This document shows, one piece after another, positions 7,297 to 15,412 of a stretch of DNA of 30,776 nucleotides (position 1 is the stretch's first letter; each line of letters begins with the position of its first letter). Source of the stretch: Oscillospiraceae bacterium (GTDB taxonomy: Bacteria > Bacillota_A > Clostridia > Oscillospirales > CAG-272); NCBI GenBank assembly GCA_015063335.1, contig SVUH01000019.1, forward strand, positions 1-30,776. The letters are read 5' to 3'. The position numbers and the translations under genes were made by a program. The notes beneath the pieces were generated by a model that saw only the letters and a program-made list of their open reading frames with translations, ran no database searches and had not been told where the DNA came from.

Positions 7297-7893
7297 TTAG
7301 TTCCATTTTTTCATGGATTCAATAATTTTTGAATAATTAGCTTTTACTTCGCTTCGTGACATACTTCTTACCTCGTCGGGCGAAAAGTATTCCTTTGAGG
7401 AGTTCGTGCCTACGCGCCCGGAGGAGCTTCCGGCATTGCGCTCGTTGACAGTCTTGGCTGCCATTTCTCTCTGATATACTCTTTGTCGGTAGAGCGCATA
7501 GGAAGCGGCAAGAGAATTTCCTGCGCGAACGCTGTCCCAAACGCTGTCGGGAAGCGTTTTTAGATCTGTGTTTGGGAATACGTCGAAGAACTCACCGAGC
7601 TGCTCGGAAATTCTCCGAGATTCCTCAGCTTGTGCGAGAAGGCGCTCGTTAAGCTCGCGCACCTTCTCGCGAAGCTCGCAGAGTTCAAGCGCAGTGTCCG
7701 CGCTTTCGTCTGCATCCGTCTTCTCGTCCGATTCCGTGCTTTCGTCTGCTTCCGTGTCCTTTTGACTATCGGTAGTATTGTCCTCTACGGTGCAAACGTC
7801 GTCCTCGGAGAAGAACACGCCCTCAACGGCGGTGTCTTCCTCTTCTACGAATGCTTCCTCGTAGGGGATCGCTTGGTTAAACGGCATATCCAT
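7297..7893 (-). CDS. phage scaffolding protein
   Basis: 198-residue protein expected to direct procapsid assembly and then leave. Residues about 11-68 are extremely acidic and Ser/Thr/Asp/Glu-rich. About 68-100 is a predicted coiled coil (LCELREKVRELNERLLAQAE). The C-terminus carries FSPDEVRSMSRSEVKANYSK followed by basic residues (MKKWN), typical of the coat-binding end of scaffolds in Firmicute phages. The ATG at 7891-7893 is preceded by AGAAAGGAG and overlaps the portal stop by 17 nt, suggesting coupled translation. No protease gene is nearby, which fits the P22 mode where scaffold is released rather than digested. Confidence 0.82.
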   Translation of the reverse strand: MDMPFNQAIPYEEAFVEEEDTAVEGVFFSEDDVCTVEDNTTDSQKDTEADESTESDEKTDADESADTALELCELREKVRELNERLLAQAEESRRISEQLGEFFDVFPNTDLKTLPDSVWDSVRAGNSLAASYALYRQRVYQREMAAKTVNERNAGSSSGRVGTNSSKEYFSPDEVRSMSRSEVKANYSKIIESMKKWN

Positions 7894-9433
7894 GCTCAGT
7901 CTCCTTTCTTGACTCCAATTCCTCCATCAGAGCCTCCTTGTTTTGGACGAGCCCCGCAGGGAGTCTGCGAATGTACTCAACGGGAGTTATATAGCCCTTA
8001 TCAAGGAGCTTGTCGAGAATGTTTTGCGACGCCACTGCACTGTACCTCGTTATCTCGGTAACGTCAACGCGGGCGCTTATCGCAGCCTTGCGCAGGCTCT
8101 CTACGTCTACGGGCAGAGAGCTTACGCTTGCGCCGTCCTTGCAGGGAAGCAAACGGCCATCGCCGTAGTAGGCGCATATCATATCCACCCAGATCGCGGC
8201 GAGCCGCTCGATAGACTCGTAGAAGGAATAGCGCACGTTGTCAAGTGCTATACGGGAGGTTTCCTGGAGCGCAAGGATCGCGCTCGTGTTTCTTGCCTCC
8301 ATATTTCCGAGAGCGGACTCGGTAGCACCCATAAGCTCCTTCGTAAGCGTTACGGCGCTGTTTATAAGCTCCATAAAGCCGTTTTGCATTTCTCCCGTAC
8401 CTACGACCGAAACGGCATCGGAAATATTTCCGCCGCCCATGGCGGCAATAGCCTCTCCTATCTCGTTAGACCATTCGGGAATACGGGATTTGTCATAGAT
8501 GACCTTTGAGAATGCAGTATCCGTCATGTGCTTCATCGCCATAGCGTAGGCTCTGTTTATGAACTTCTGATTGGGTATCATAGAGCTTACGGGAGACGAG
8601 CCGTGGAAGCTGTCCTTTGAGCGAGTCCAGCTGAAGGTGACTATGGGGTAGAGTCGGCATGAGGTGTGAGCGCGCTTGATAACGCAATCGCGCGTTGATT
8701 TCTCGAAGCACACCTCATCGTTCTCGCGCCAGAATTTAATTATAAAGGTTGCCTTTTCCTCGTCCTCACCCTCAAGCTCCAAGGTGCTCAGAGTACCTGA
8801 ATTTACAAAGTTGTCGTCTCTGACTATCTTCGCAACGTCGTCCTCGGGTATCCCGTTTTCACGAGCCTCTCTGCGAAGAGACAGCACGGAGCTTCTTCCG
8901 GAGATTATGACGTATTCCTGAGACTGTATGTCGTGCTTGTTTACGTCTGACGGAAAAATGCACGTCGCGTCCGCAATGTCGGTGACTATATCTCCTGCGT
9001 ATTCTCCCGCGCCCTGAGCGTTAGTATCCCAATAGCAGTAAAGCGCACCGTCACCCATGACGGCAGCATCCGTCAGAAGCGAGAATATTTTTGAGTCCAT
9101 AGCGGACTTTTCCCAACGGTACGCGGTATTTGCGTTGAGAGCGGTGATAAGAGCCTCGGCGCGCTCGCGTTCTTCCCTTGTGTAAAAGGGAAGATTTTCG
9201 TCCGTGAAGCGTATTGAGAGATTGGTCGTGGCTACGGAGCATACAAGATAATCAACAACTCGCCTTATGATATTAAAGACGGGATGCGGAAGCTCAGCGC
9301 TGTCATTTGAGCTCCACTGCTCGCCGCGGTAAAAGGCTTGATTTTTTCGCGCGCTCTCGTAGAGTCCGATTCGACGCTTGTATGTCTTGCCGGATTCGTA
9401 CTGCTGCCACGCTTTGTTTTTGTGATAATTCAT
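7877..9433 (-). CDS. phage portal protein
   Basis: Dodecameric ring at one capsid vertex through which DNA enters; it docks TerL and later the neck proteins. It is 518 residues from the ATG at 9431-9433, chosen because AGAAAGGAAG precedes it. The longer frame to 9484 opens with a non-conserved stretch. Family-like features are an N-terminal RRIGLYESARKNQAFYRGEQW block, the core IIKFWRENDEVCFEKS and LYPIVTFSWTRSKDSFHGSS, the helical stem SSMIPNQKFINRAYAMAMKH, and the crown region with IALDNVRYSFYESIERLAAI. The C-terminus ends DKLLDKGYITPVEYIRRLP. Its end overlaps the scaffold start by 17 nt, and 73 bp separate it from the neck gene upstream. No frameshift is seen. Confidence 0.87.
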   Translation of the reverse strand: MNYHKNKAWQQYESGKTYKRRIGLYESARKNQAFYRGEQWSSNDSAELPHPVFNIIRRVVDYLVCSVATTNLSIRFTDENLPFYTREERERAEALITALNANTAYRWEKSAMDSKIFSLLTDAAVMGDGALYCYWDTNAQGAGEYAGDIVTDIADATCIFPSDVNKHDIQSQEYVIISGRSSVLSLRREARENGIPEDDVAKIVRDDNFVNSGTLSTLELEGEDEEKATFIIKFWRENDEVCFEKSTRDCVIKRAHTSCRLYPIVTFSWTRSKDSFHGSSPVSSMIPNQKFINRAYAMAMKHMTDTAFSKVIYDKSRIPEWSNEIGEAIAAMGGGNISDAVSVVGTGEMQNGFMELINSAVTLTKELMGATESALGNMEARNTSAILALQETSRIALDNVRYSFYESIERLAAIWVDMICAYYGDGRLLPCKDGASVSSLPVDVESLRKAAISARVDVTEITRYSAVASQNILDKLLDKGYITPVEYIRRLPAGLVQNKEALMEELESRKETEHGYAV

Positions 9434-9506
9434 TTTTCTTCCTTTCTGTAATAATAATGATTGTAGATCGACGGATCGCCACACGCAAAGCGGGAAGAGA
9501 CGCGGC

Positions 9507-11177
9507 TCACTTTACTGCCAGAGATGCCGAGACTATTCTTTGGCGTGCTTTCCCGTCCGCAAAAATGCTTGCGCTCACACGCTGAAATCTGTTTGCTCGT
9601 GCTCGCTTTTTTTGCAATACCGAATTGGAGCCGTCCGTACCAAAGGTAAGCTCTCCTCGCAGAATGCTTTCGTCGTCCGAATGTAGATCTACCGTTATTT
9701 CTCCGTCAGAGACCTCTGTCGCAACGTATGATAATCTCTTTTTCTTTGGCGTTGAAAAGTCCTCGGGATGAGAGACGATTTTTCCTTGAATTATCTGCGA
9801 TCCCTCGTCGGTGACAAGATCGTCGTAAAACACGAAAATATTTTTCCCGTTATGGAAGGCGGCGTTGCCATCAACGTCAAAAAAGACGTAAGCGCATATA
9901 CCCGTATATCGAGTCCAAACGGATCTCTTGGGAGAATATACCCAGACTACGTCCCCCTCACCGGAGTATAGGAGAAGCTCGTCCTTTGCTTGCCAATAGT
10001 GTAGCTTACTGCTTAATAACCACTCGGGAGCAAGCAACGAATCTATGGCGTCGGAGATCGGATAAGCGTTGCACTCGTCCAGCTCGTCTGTGTTAGACGC
10101 GTAAGCGTATACACCGTCAGCTCCCACAGTGCAGGGCGTGTTTCCCATTACTGCCGTTCCTTGTGTTACTATCGATACGGTGGTATTGATATTCATGATG
10201 GGAAAGTCCTCTGTAGCGCAAGCGGAGCTGTCCGCCATCCAGACACCGCCCTCCGTGAAAATAAGCAGACGGTCAAAATGACGGGCAACGCCCTTTATGG
10301 GGTATCTGCCGTCACCCACGGTGAATTTGTGGTTGAGAGGAAAATAAATGGAGTCGCTGTCGGAATATACGCGGCGGCAGTCCTCAAGGTCGCTATCCGA
10401 TACGTAAGCACCGCTATACATTACGGCGCCGTTCCCGGCTCCGTAAAGAAACGGACGGCTGTTGCTTATTCCACCGAAAACCGTGGCGCGTGTGTTAGCC
10501 TTAATGGCAGAATCGGATATCTCTGTCGCGTATGTAAAGTATAGCTCAACTCTGTCGTTTTGTTTGAGACCTGATACGATCACAATGCTCGGATTTGAGC
10601 TTATCATGTAATTTTCGGAACTGATCAGCTCGCCGTTTACGTAAAGCGCTTCTATCGAGGCGATCGGACCGTCCGCATACAGCATAGAGGCGGTGCTTTT
10701 TGTGATCAGATAGCTTATACGCGCTCGGTTTGTGAGAGCGTTTCGGGGCTCGTTTATTTCTCCGATCTCCTCATCATGCCAATTCTTGCCGATGAGCGGC
10801 GCATAGCCGACGGCAGGGCGTACCGCATCAGAGCTTACCGCATAAATGTTATTTCCGTCGATCAGAAATAGAGATCTGCGATAGAAGAAGAAGCTTGCCG
10901 GTTTTCCCGAATTACCAATGGTAGCGATCTTTGACATTTCGTTATCCAGGTAGCTTATGGAATATACGTCAGCGCCCGCAAGCACGAAGATAAGGGGTAT
11001 GCCGCTAATCGTGCCTGACCATATTGCTCGTATCAATTTCGGCATGGTAGCAAGCTTTTGGTAGCCCGAGCGCTTTTGCAATGAGCCATCGGGCAGAAAT
11101 CTGAAATTGACTATGTCAGCAGCCCCCAGCTTATAGTCCTTCGTTCCAACCGCGCGTACGCCGTCAAACGGTATCAA
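9507..11177 (-). CDS. phage neck / tail-hub protein, P22 gp10-like beta-propeller
   Basis: 556-residue, beta-rich protein with repeated four-strand-like units, for example MPKLIRAIWSGTISGIPLIF, RRSLFLIDGNNIYAVSSD, RHFDRLLIFTEGGVWMADSS, TVGADGVYAYASNT, KDELLLYSGEGDVVWVYSPK. This pattern and the opening GSLQKRSGYQKL fit the propeller-like stabilisation/neck proteins of short-tailed phages (P22 gp10 type), which cap the portal. Gene order is unusual: it sits between terL and portal, whereas in P22 gp10 lies after the coat gene. The start is uncertain. The TTG at 11177 lacks a good ribosome site. An ATT at 11201 lies 6 nt after GAGGTGA and would add eight residues. The structural role is well supported, the exact name less so. 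Confidence 0.72.
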   Translation of the reverse strand: MIPFDGVRAVGTKDYKLGAADIVNFRFLPDGSLQKRSGYQKLATMPKLIRAIWSGTISGIPLIFVLAGADVYSISYLDNEMSKIATIGNSGKPASFFFYRRSLFLIDGNNIYAVSSDAVRPAVGYAPLIGKNWHDEEIGEINEPRNALTNRARISYLITKSTASMLYADGPIASIEALYVNGELISSENYMISSNPSIVIVSGLKQNDRVELYFTYATEISDSAIKANTRATVFGGISNSRPFLYGAGNGAVMYSGAYVSDSDLEDCRRVYSDSDSIYFPLNHKFTVGDGRYPIKGVARHFDRLLIFTEGGVWMADSSACATEDFPIMNINTTVSIVTQGTAVMGNTPCTVGADGVYAYASNTDELDECNAYPISDAIDSLLAPEWLLSSKLHYWQAKDELLLYSGEGDVVWVYSPKRSVWTRYTGICAYVFFDVDGNAAFHNGKNIFVFYDDLVTDEGSQIIQGKIVSHPEDFSTPKKKRLSYVATEVSDGEITVDLHSDDESILRGELTFGTDGSNSVLQKKRARANRFQRVSASIFADGKARQRIVSASLAVK

Positions 11178-11249
11178 GAACTCTTTTGTTTTGCTTGAAA
11201 TGATTTTTCACCTCACTTTCATGTGCTTTGTGTGTCACGGACATAAGGA

Positions 11250-12575
11250 TCAGTCGAAGAATGAAACCTTTTTTCGAGGTAGTATAAAGAAAGGCGCTGT
11301 CTCTCGCTCGGGAGGCGGGGCACATCTGCTCATAACTGCGTAGCGAAGCGCCTCGGGAGAGTGGGTGACCGAGTGGGGCTCGCTTGAAGCGTCTTCGCTT
11401 TTCGACGCGTCAAAGAGGAGAGCGGGCAGGCAACGTATAAGCTCGGGACAAGCACGGCTTATACGAATATGCGGCGCGCCGTCGGACGGGGAGAGATATT
11501 GCCTGAGCAATCGCCAACCGGGCACGCGTCTGTTGTCTGCGGGAAGCATGGGGGGCATTCCCGAAATCAACTGCATTATCTCAAAGCCGCTTCTTCCGCT
11601 GTCCTGCCGCCTGTTCCACAGATCGGGGGAGGCGACTGCAAACTCTACCTTTCGCCCTCTGCAAAGAGCTGCGACAGCTTCTCCTGCCTTGTTTAGCGTC
11701 AAGCCCGACACGCATTTTTCGGCGACAGCGTAAAGATTGCCGTGGATATCCACCGCGATAATATAAGCCGCCAGCATGTCAAAGCCGTAGTCAAACGCGG
11801 CAAAGTAGGTGACGTATTCGGGAATATCGGAGGGATCGCATACGTGCTTTTTCTCGTCAAATTCGGGGAAGAACTGCCCCTCGAATACGTCCCATCTGCC
11901 GTAAAGCCAGGCATCGCGAAGCCGCTCAGGAAGAGTCCGCAGAGATGCTACGTACTCGGGATCGGACTCGGTCAGCACCTCGTTATCGAAAACGAGAGCC
12001 TGAATAAATGCATAGTCCTCGGGGCGCTCGTCCTCGCGGAACTCGCGGTCAACAAAGAGTCGCTTCACCCAAGCATGGCCGATGCCGCCCGGATTGCAGG
12101 TAAGATACATGCGTCTTGGAAATTCCGACGTGCCGCGCAAGCACGCCTTGAAAATGGAAAATCGGAACTCACTCATGTGTGTAGCCTCGTCGATCGCAAT
12201 AACGTCGTATTCCTGTCCCTGATAACGAAGCACGTCTCGGTCGCAGCTGCAAAAACCGAGAAAAATGCGGCTTCCGCTGGGGAAGGTTAATGACTTTTCG
12301 CTCTCTGAATACTTCACGAGGTCGCCGTATTCACGAAGAAAGGGAATTACGTGATTTGAGCGAAGCTCGGGAAGCGTTCTTCGGACAAGCAGGCAACGAA
12401 GCCCCGGGTATCTCAGACACATGGCAACGAGTTTTCTGCGAAGTGCCCATGATTTTCCGCCGCCTCTCGCACCGCCGTAGGCTGTAAATCTTGCGCGGGA
12501 GTCGAAGAAAAGCTGTTGCTTGGGGTTCGGCTTGCCGCGTATCACCACTTTCCCACCGTTATTCGCCGTCGGCAT
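11250..12575 (-). CDS. terL: terminase large subunit TerL
   Basis: Motor and nuclease that translocates DNA into the procapsid and cuts the concatemer. 441 residues from the ATG at 12573-12575. The ATPase half has Walker A GGARGGGKS (34-42), Walker B DVIAIDE (124-130) and the coupling motif LTCNPGG (158-164). The RNase H-like nuclease half has Asp262 in AAFDYGFD and Asp318 in SPDLWNRR. In the third acidic position HSPEALRYAVM carries Glu408 where many relatives have Asp. All motifs needed for activity appear present. It overlaps terS by 17 nt. A TTG at 12588-12590 preceded by GGAGG at 12-nt spacing is an alternative start adding five residues. 72 bp separate it from the neck gene. Confidence 0.93.
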   Translation of the reverse strand: MPTANNGGKVVIRGKPNPKQQLFFDSRARFTAYGGARGGGKSWALRRKLVAMCLRYPGLRCLLVRRTLPELRSNHVIPFLREYGDLVKYSESEKSLTFPSGSRIFLGFCSCDRDVLRYQGQEYDVIAIDEATHMSEFRFSIFKACLRGTSEFPRRMYLTCNPGGIGHAWVKRLFVDREFREDERPEDYAFIQALVFDNEVLTESDPEYVASLRTLPERLRDAWLYGRWDVFEGQFFPEFDEKKHVCDPSDIPEYVTYFAAFDYGFDMLAAYIIAVDIHGNLYAVAEKCVSGLTLNKAGEAVAALCRGRKVEFAVASPDLWNRRQDSGRSGFEIMQLISGMPPMLPADNRRVPGWRLLRQYLSPSDGAPHIRISRACPELIRCLPALLFDASKSEDASSEPHSVTHSPEALRYAVMSRCAPPPERETAPFFILPRKKVSFFD

Positions 12576-12948
12576 AGATGTCGTGCTCAAAGCAGTATTT
12601 TACCTCCGTGCTCGCGGGGACTTCTTCATCGCATACGTAGAGCAGACGCTTTTTCATGTAAGTCGAGAGCAGATTTGGGGATATATCTGCGTTCAGTGCC
12701 TCGTCCTCAAAAACCGCGACCAGCCTGTCGTACTCGTCTGGGTTTATGAACTTCAATTCGAGCAGATCGGAAAGTCCCGATTTTACGTATCTGCAAAAGC
12801 CCGCAAGATTAGGGAAGCGATATTGTCGTTTTGCCTTTGTGCCGTCCTCGCGAGGAGCCGTGCGGCAGGATTCAATATACTTGTCCGCCATGCGGTAAAG
12901 CCTCCCGTCATCCAAAAGCTTTTTTATCTTGTTCTTCTTTTTCGGCAT
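12559..12948 (-). CDS. terS: terminase small subunit TerS (probable)
   Basis: 129-residue basic protein immediately upstream of terL, the standard place for the small subunit that recognises the packaging site. The N-terminus is Lys-rich (MPKKKNKIKKLLDDG), followed by a helical putative DNA-binding region (AGFCRYVKSGLSDLLELK) and a C-terminal acidic tail. The ATG at 12946-12948 follows AGAAAGGAG at good spacing; longer readings to 13065 add a stretch without family character. Its stop lies inside terL (17-nt overlap). It is the first gene of the cassette. The identity rests mainly on position and size, since TerS proteins diverge quickly. Confidence 0.75.
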   Translation of the reverse strand: MPKKKNKIKKLLDDGRLYRMADKYIESCRTAPREDGTKAKRQYRFPNLAGFCRYVKSGLSDLLELKFINPDEYDRLVAVFEDEALNADISPNLLSTYMKKRLLYVCDEEVPASTEVKYCFEHDIYADGE

Positions 12949-13347
12949 GGGTGTCTCCTTTCTTTGATATTTGCCCGTTTTTCGTCCGATTCTCCGTCCG
13001 TGACACCTGTATTTTACACCTCTTTTTTCTGCCAAACCCTGACCGTAACTGCCATCGACTGCCAACTTTTTTTAGAAAAGAAGAGCCTTTTGTAAAAAAT
13101 ATAAACCGAATGGTTTTTAAAAAAGCCAAATAACCGAACGGTTTTTTTGAAAACCGAAAAAAACCTATAATGATAATGTTAATGTAAATAATAATTATAA
13201 TTATATATACCGAAAAGGGGGGAGACTTGTAAGAGATAAGAAAGGTATCGCCTTTCCACCTAAAACAAGAAAAATTGTGCATTTCGCTATTTTTTGAGCC
13301 TCTTTTTTGAGAAAATACCGAAAAATAAAAATATGTTCATATTAGAC
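12949..13347. other. AT-rich spacer between the phage cassette and a divergent membrane-protein gene
   Basis: No gene is seen. The stretch holds five copies of the word ACCGAA (near 13105, 13133, 13153, 13209 and 13317). Two of them are palindromic: ACCGAATGGT (13105-13114) and ACCGAACGGT (13133-13142), each followed by T residues. A small hairpin GAAAGG/CCTTTC lies at 13240-13256 and TTTTTTGAG is repeated at about 13290-13310. The minus-strand promoter of the phage cassette should lie here, but I see TATAAT-like boxes (13194-13205) without a matching -35. Confidence 0.6.
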
Positions 13348-13377
13348 TTGACAAAATGCGGTATTGTGTGATAAAAT
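13348..13377 (+). promoter_or_regulatory. sigma-A promoter of the membrane protein gene at 13418
   Basis: Perfect -35 TTGACA (13348-13353), 18-bp spacer, -10 TAAAAT (13372-13377). The leader is about 35 nt. Confidence 0.75.
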
Positions 13378-13417
13378 AATATAGTATTATTATGACTAAA
13401 TTTAACAAAGAGGTAAC

Positions 13418-15340
13418 ATGATGCAAAACCAAGAAATTCTCAACAGTTCTGCTGCAAGCCCGAAGCTTGGAAGACGTGTAACTCGCGCATGCGTGTTCCA
13501 GAACTACCTGAGCCTTTTTTACATGGTAGTTGTATTGATTGTGGCGCTTATCGGCGTTTTCAATTCGATCGACTTCTTAGATCTTATCTTTAACATCTGT
13601 CTTGTTCCCGCGGCGCTTATGCCGTATGCGGCAAGCGGTGCTTTTAAGAAGCCTACTGCGGAAAGACTTGCAATGGGCTCGCACAACAAGAGCCTTACGG
13701 AAGGATTTTATTACAGCACGAAGATACTTGTGCCTGTTGCCGCATTTATTCCGATCATCGCGCTTGAGCTTAAGATGAACTTCCTTTTCCCGTACGTCGT
13801 GCTCGGTGTTTGCGCAGTGGCAATGCTGCTCAACCTGATCTTTACTCGTACAAGGATCTACGAGCAGGGTGAAAAGAAATTTGTAACCGTTACTCAGCTT
13901 TGCTCGCTTGTAAGCCTTGCGGGCGGAGTGATCTTCACTGTTGTTTACATCGCCTTCTGCGGAGAATTCTTTGGAAAGAATCCCAACGAGATCTCCGTAA
14001 ACATCGCGGCTATCGCGTTGGCGCTCGGAATTGGAATTACATACCTCTATCTTCAGGAGAATATCGCAAGATTTACCTTTACGGCGCACAGCTCGTTCTC
14101 GCATAAGATACCTCTTATCATGGCAGCTGCAGCCCTCGTGCTCGTTTGCTGGGGCTCGATCGTTATGTATAGCGCGGGAATCGGTGAGCTTGTATTCGTG
14201 CTCTTTGCAATAATCGGTTCCGTTGTAATGCTTGCTGCCGAGGTTCTTTACCTCGTGCTTGACCGCATTTTCTGCAAGGACGTTGACGTAGCTGACAAGG
14301 CTGAGATCGTAAGCGGAAAGAACGATATGTGTTCTCCCGAGTATTACCAGAAATCTCTTGAGGACTTCGGTATAAAGAAGTGGACTAAGGGAAGTGTAGT
14401 AAAGCTTCTCCTTGCTGTAGTCGGTATTCGCATAGTCGCGGATAACGTGATAGGAACCGTTGCGAACAGCATTAAGATCGCAAAGGACAACGCAATTTTG
14501 GCTTCAGGCGGAAGACTTAACGGAGAGACCACGCTGGCTCCCGGTAACGGACTCGTAGCGCTTTTGATCACGGCGGCTGTTGTAATACTTTTTGTATTCC
14601 TCATGATGAGAGTCAACAGGCTTCTCAAAAAGGAAATAACCGCATCGTCCATGCATACGCCCGGCTTGATAATAGGTATAGCGGTTATCGCTTCCTGCAT
14701 TATTCCCTTGATATTAACGATCGGCGGACTCTTTGATAACGAGCAGCTCTACATGATTTTTGATGTTCTTATGTCAATTTCAATGTTTGTGTTCGTGTAC
14801 TATTATTTCGGAACCTTTATGCTCCGTAAGCTTGGTGTTTCCGCAAAGGCGAGAAACATTCTTCCCACGGTATTCTTCGTTGTATGCGAGGGAGTCGTGC
14901 TTGTAGCGGGCTTCGGAATTGCTCAGCTCTTTACTATACTCTCCAAGATGACTGCTCTCAAGAGCATGATGAGTGATATAGGCCTTGTAAACGCTTGGAC
15001 CAAGCTCGACCTTGCATCAGAGATGTCGGGACTTGAGGCTGTTAAGCTTCTTTCGGGTATTCCCTCGAAAGCAAGAGTTTTCGTTTGCATCGCAGTGATC
15101 GTAGCATTTATTGCAATTGCAACCTTCGTGGCAGGAATGATCTACAAGGCAACCCAGAACATCGCCCTTGGTATTCTTCCCGCAGTGCTCGCCTCTAACA
15201 TGGCATCGCTGTTTACGGCAATGTCCGCTCCCCTTAACACGGTTTGCGCGATAATATCTGCCGTAGTGCTTATCGTAGCAGGCGTGTTCGCATTTATCGC
15301 AGCATCTAAAAATCAGCTTCCTGTCGAGGAAGACGACTGA
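13418..15340 (+). CDS. large polytopic membrane protein, function unknown
   Basis: 640-residue protein with about 14-15 predicted membrane helices (near residues 30-50, 55-73, 100-117, 121-142, 158-181, 193-212, 231-252, 257-281, 325-345, 377-397, 415-437, 445-467, 482-508, 554-576, 607-630). One larger soluble loop lies at about 282-325 and short charged ends flank the whole. There is no transporter signature, ATP-binding cassette or enzyme motif that I recognise, and no cleavable signal. Two ATGs stand in tandem at 13418 and 13421; AAGAGG (13408-13413) is better spaced for the second. The gene has its own promoter and a strong terminator and appears monocistronic. Its many small residues and regular helices suggest a transport or scaffold role, but this is a guess. 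Confidence 0.8.
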   Translation: MMQNQEILNSSAASPKLGRRVTRACVFQNYLSLFYMVVVLIVALIGVFNSIDFLDLIFNICLVPAALMPYAASGAFKKPTAERLAMGSHNKSLTEGFYYSTKILVPVAAFIPIIALELKMNFLFPYVVLGVCAVAMLLNLIFTRTRIYEQGEKKFVTVTQLCSLVSLAGGVIFTVVYIAFCGEFFGKNPNEISVNIAAIALALGIGITYLYLQENIARFTFTAHSSFSHKIPLIMAAAALVLVCWGSIVMYSAGIGELVFVLFAIIGSVVMLAAEVLYLVLDRIFCKDVDVADKAEIVSGKNDMCSPEYYQKSLEDFGIKKWTKGSVVKLLLAVVGIRIVADNVIGTVANSIKIAKDNAILASGGRLNGETTLAPGNGLVALLITAAVVILFVFLMMRVNRLLKKEITASSMHTPGLIIGIAVIASCIIPLILTIGGLFDNEQLYMIFDVLMSISMFVFVYYYFGTFMLRKLGVSAKARNILPTVFFVVCEGVVLVAGFGIAQLFTILSKMTALKSMMSDIGLVNAWTKLDLASEMSGLEAVKLLSGIPSKARVFVCIAVIVAFIAIATFVAGMIYKATQNIALGILPAVLASNMASLFTAMSAPLNTVCAIISAVVLIVAGVFAFIAASKNQLPVEEDD

Positions 15341-15350
15341 TTTTAAACAA

Positions 15351-15395
15351 TAAAAACCCGGCGCCGAAGCATTACGCTTCGGCGCCGGGTTTTTA
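15351..15395. terminator. perfect bidirectional terminator
   Basis: Long perfect stem: TAAAAACCCGGCGCCGAAGC (15351-15370) pairs with 15376-15395 around a 5-nt loop. A/T runs on both sides allow termination of the plus-strand gene ending at 15340 and of the minus-strand gene ending at 15413. Confidence 0.92.
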
Positions 15396-15412
15396 TTAAA
15401 AGCTTAATTGTT

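Larger units (their letters stand above)
6014..12948 (-). mobile_element. phage head-gene cassette (P22-like head module only)
   Basis: Seven contiguous minus-strand genes in transcription order: terS, terL, neck/propeller protein, portal, scaffold, coat, head-completion protein. All reading frames are intact, the key TerL motifs are present, and most ribosome sites share AGAAAGGA. There is no integrase, excisionase, repressor, replication, tail, holin or endolysin gene on either side. The left flank is a bidirectional terminator and the right flank an AT-rich spacer. I found no flanking direct repeat that would serve as an attachment site. It may be a degraded prophage that kept only its head block, a satellite-type element, or a domesticated packaging module. 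Confidence 0.85.

Noticed and set aside
13133..13149. ACCGAACGGT plus T run as a plus-strand terminator.
   Set aside because: No plus-strand gene precedes it, and the 4-bp stem is too short; it is better viewed as one of the ACCGAA repeats.
5951..13417. Attachment-site direct repeats flanking the phage cassette.
   Set aside because: Reading both flanks by eye showed no shared repeat longer than chance, and there is no integrase gene.
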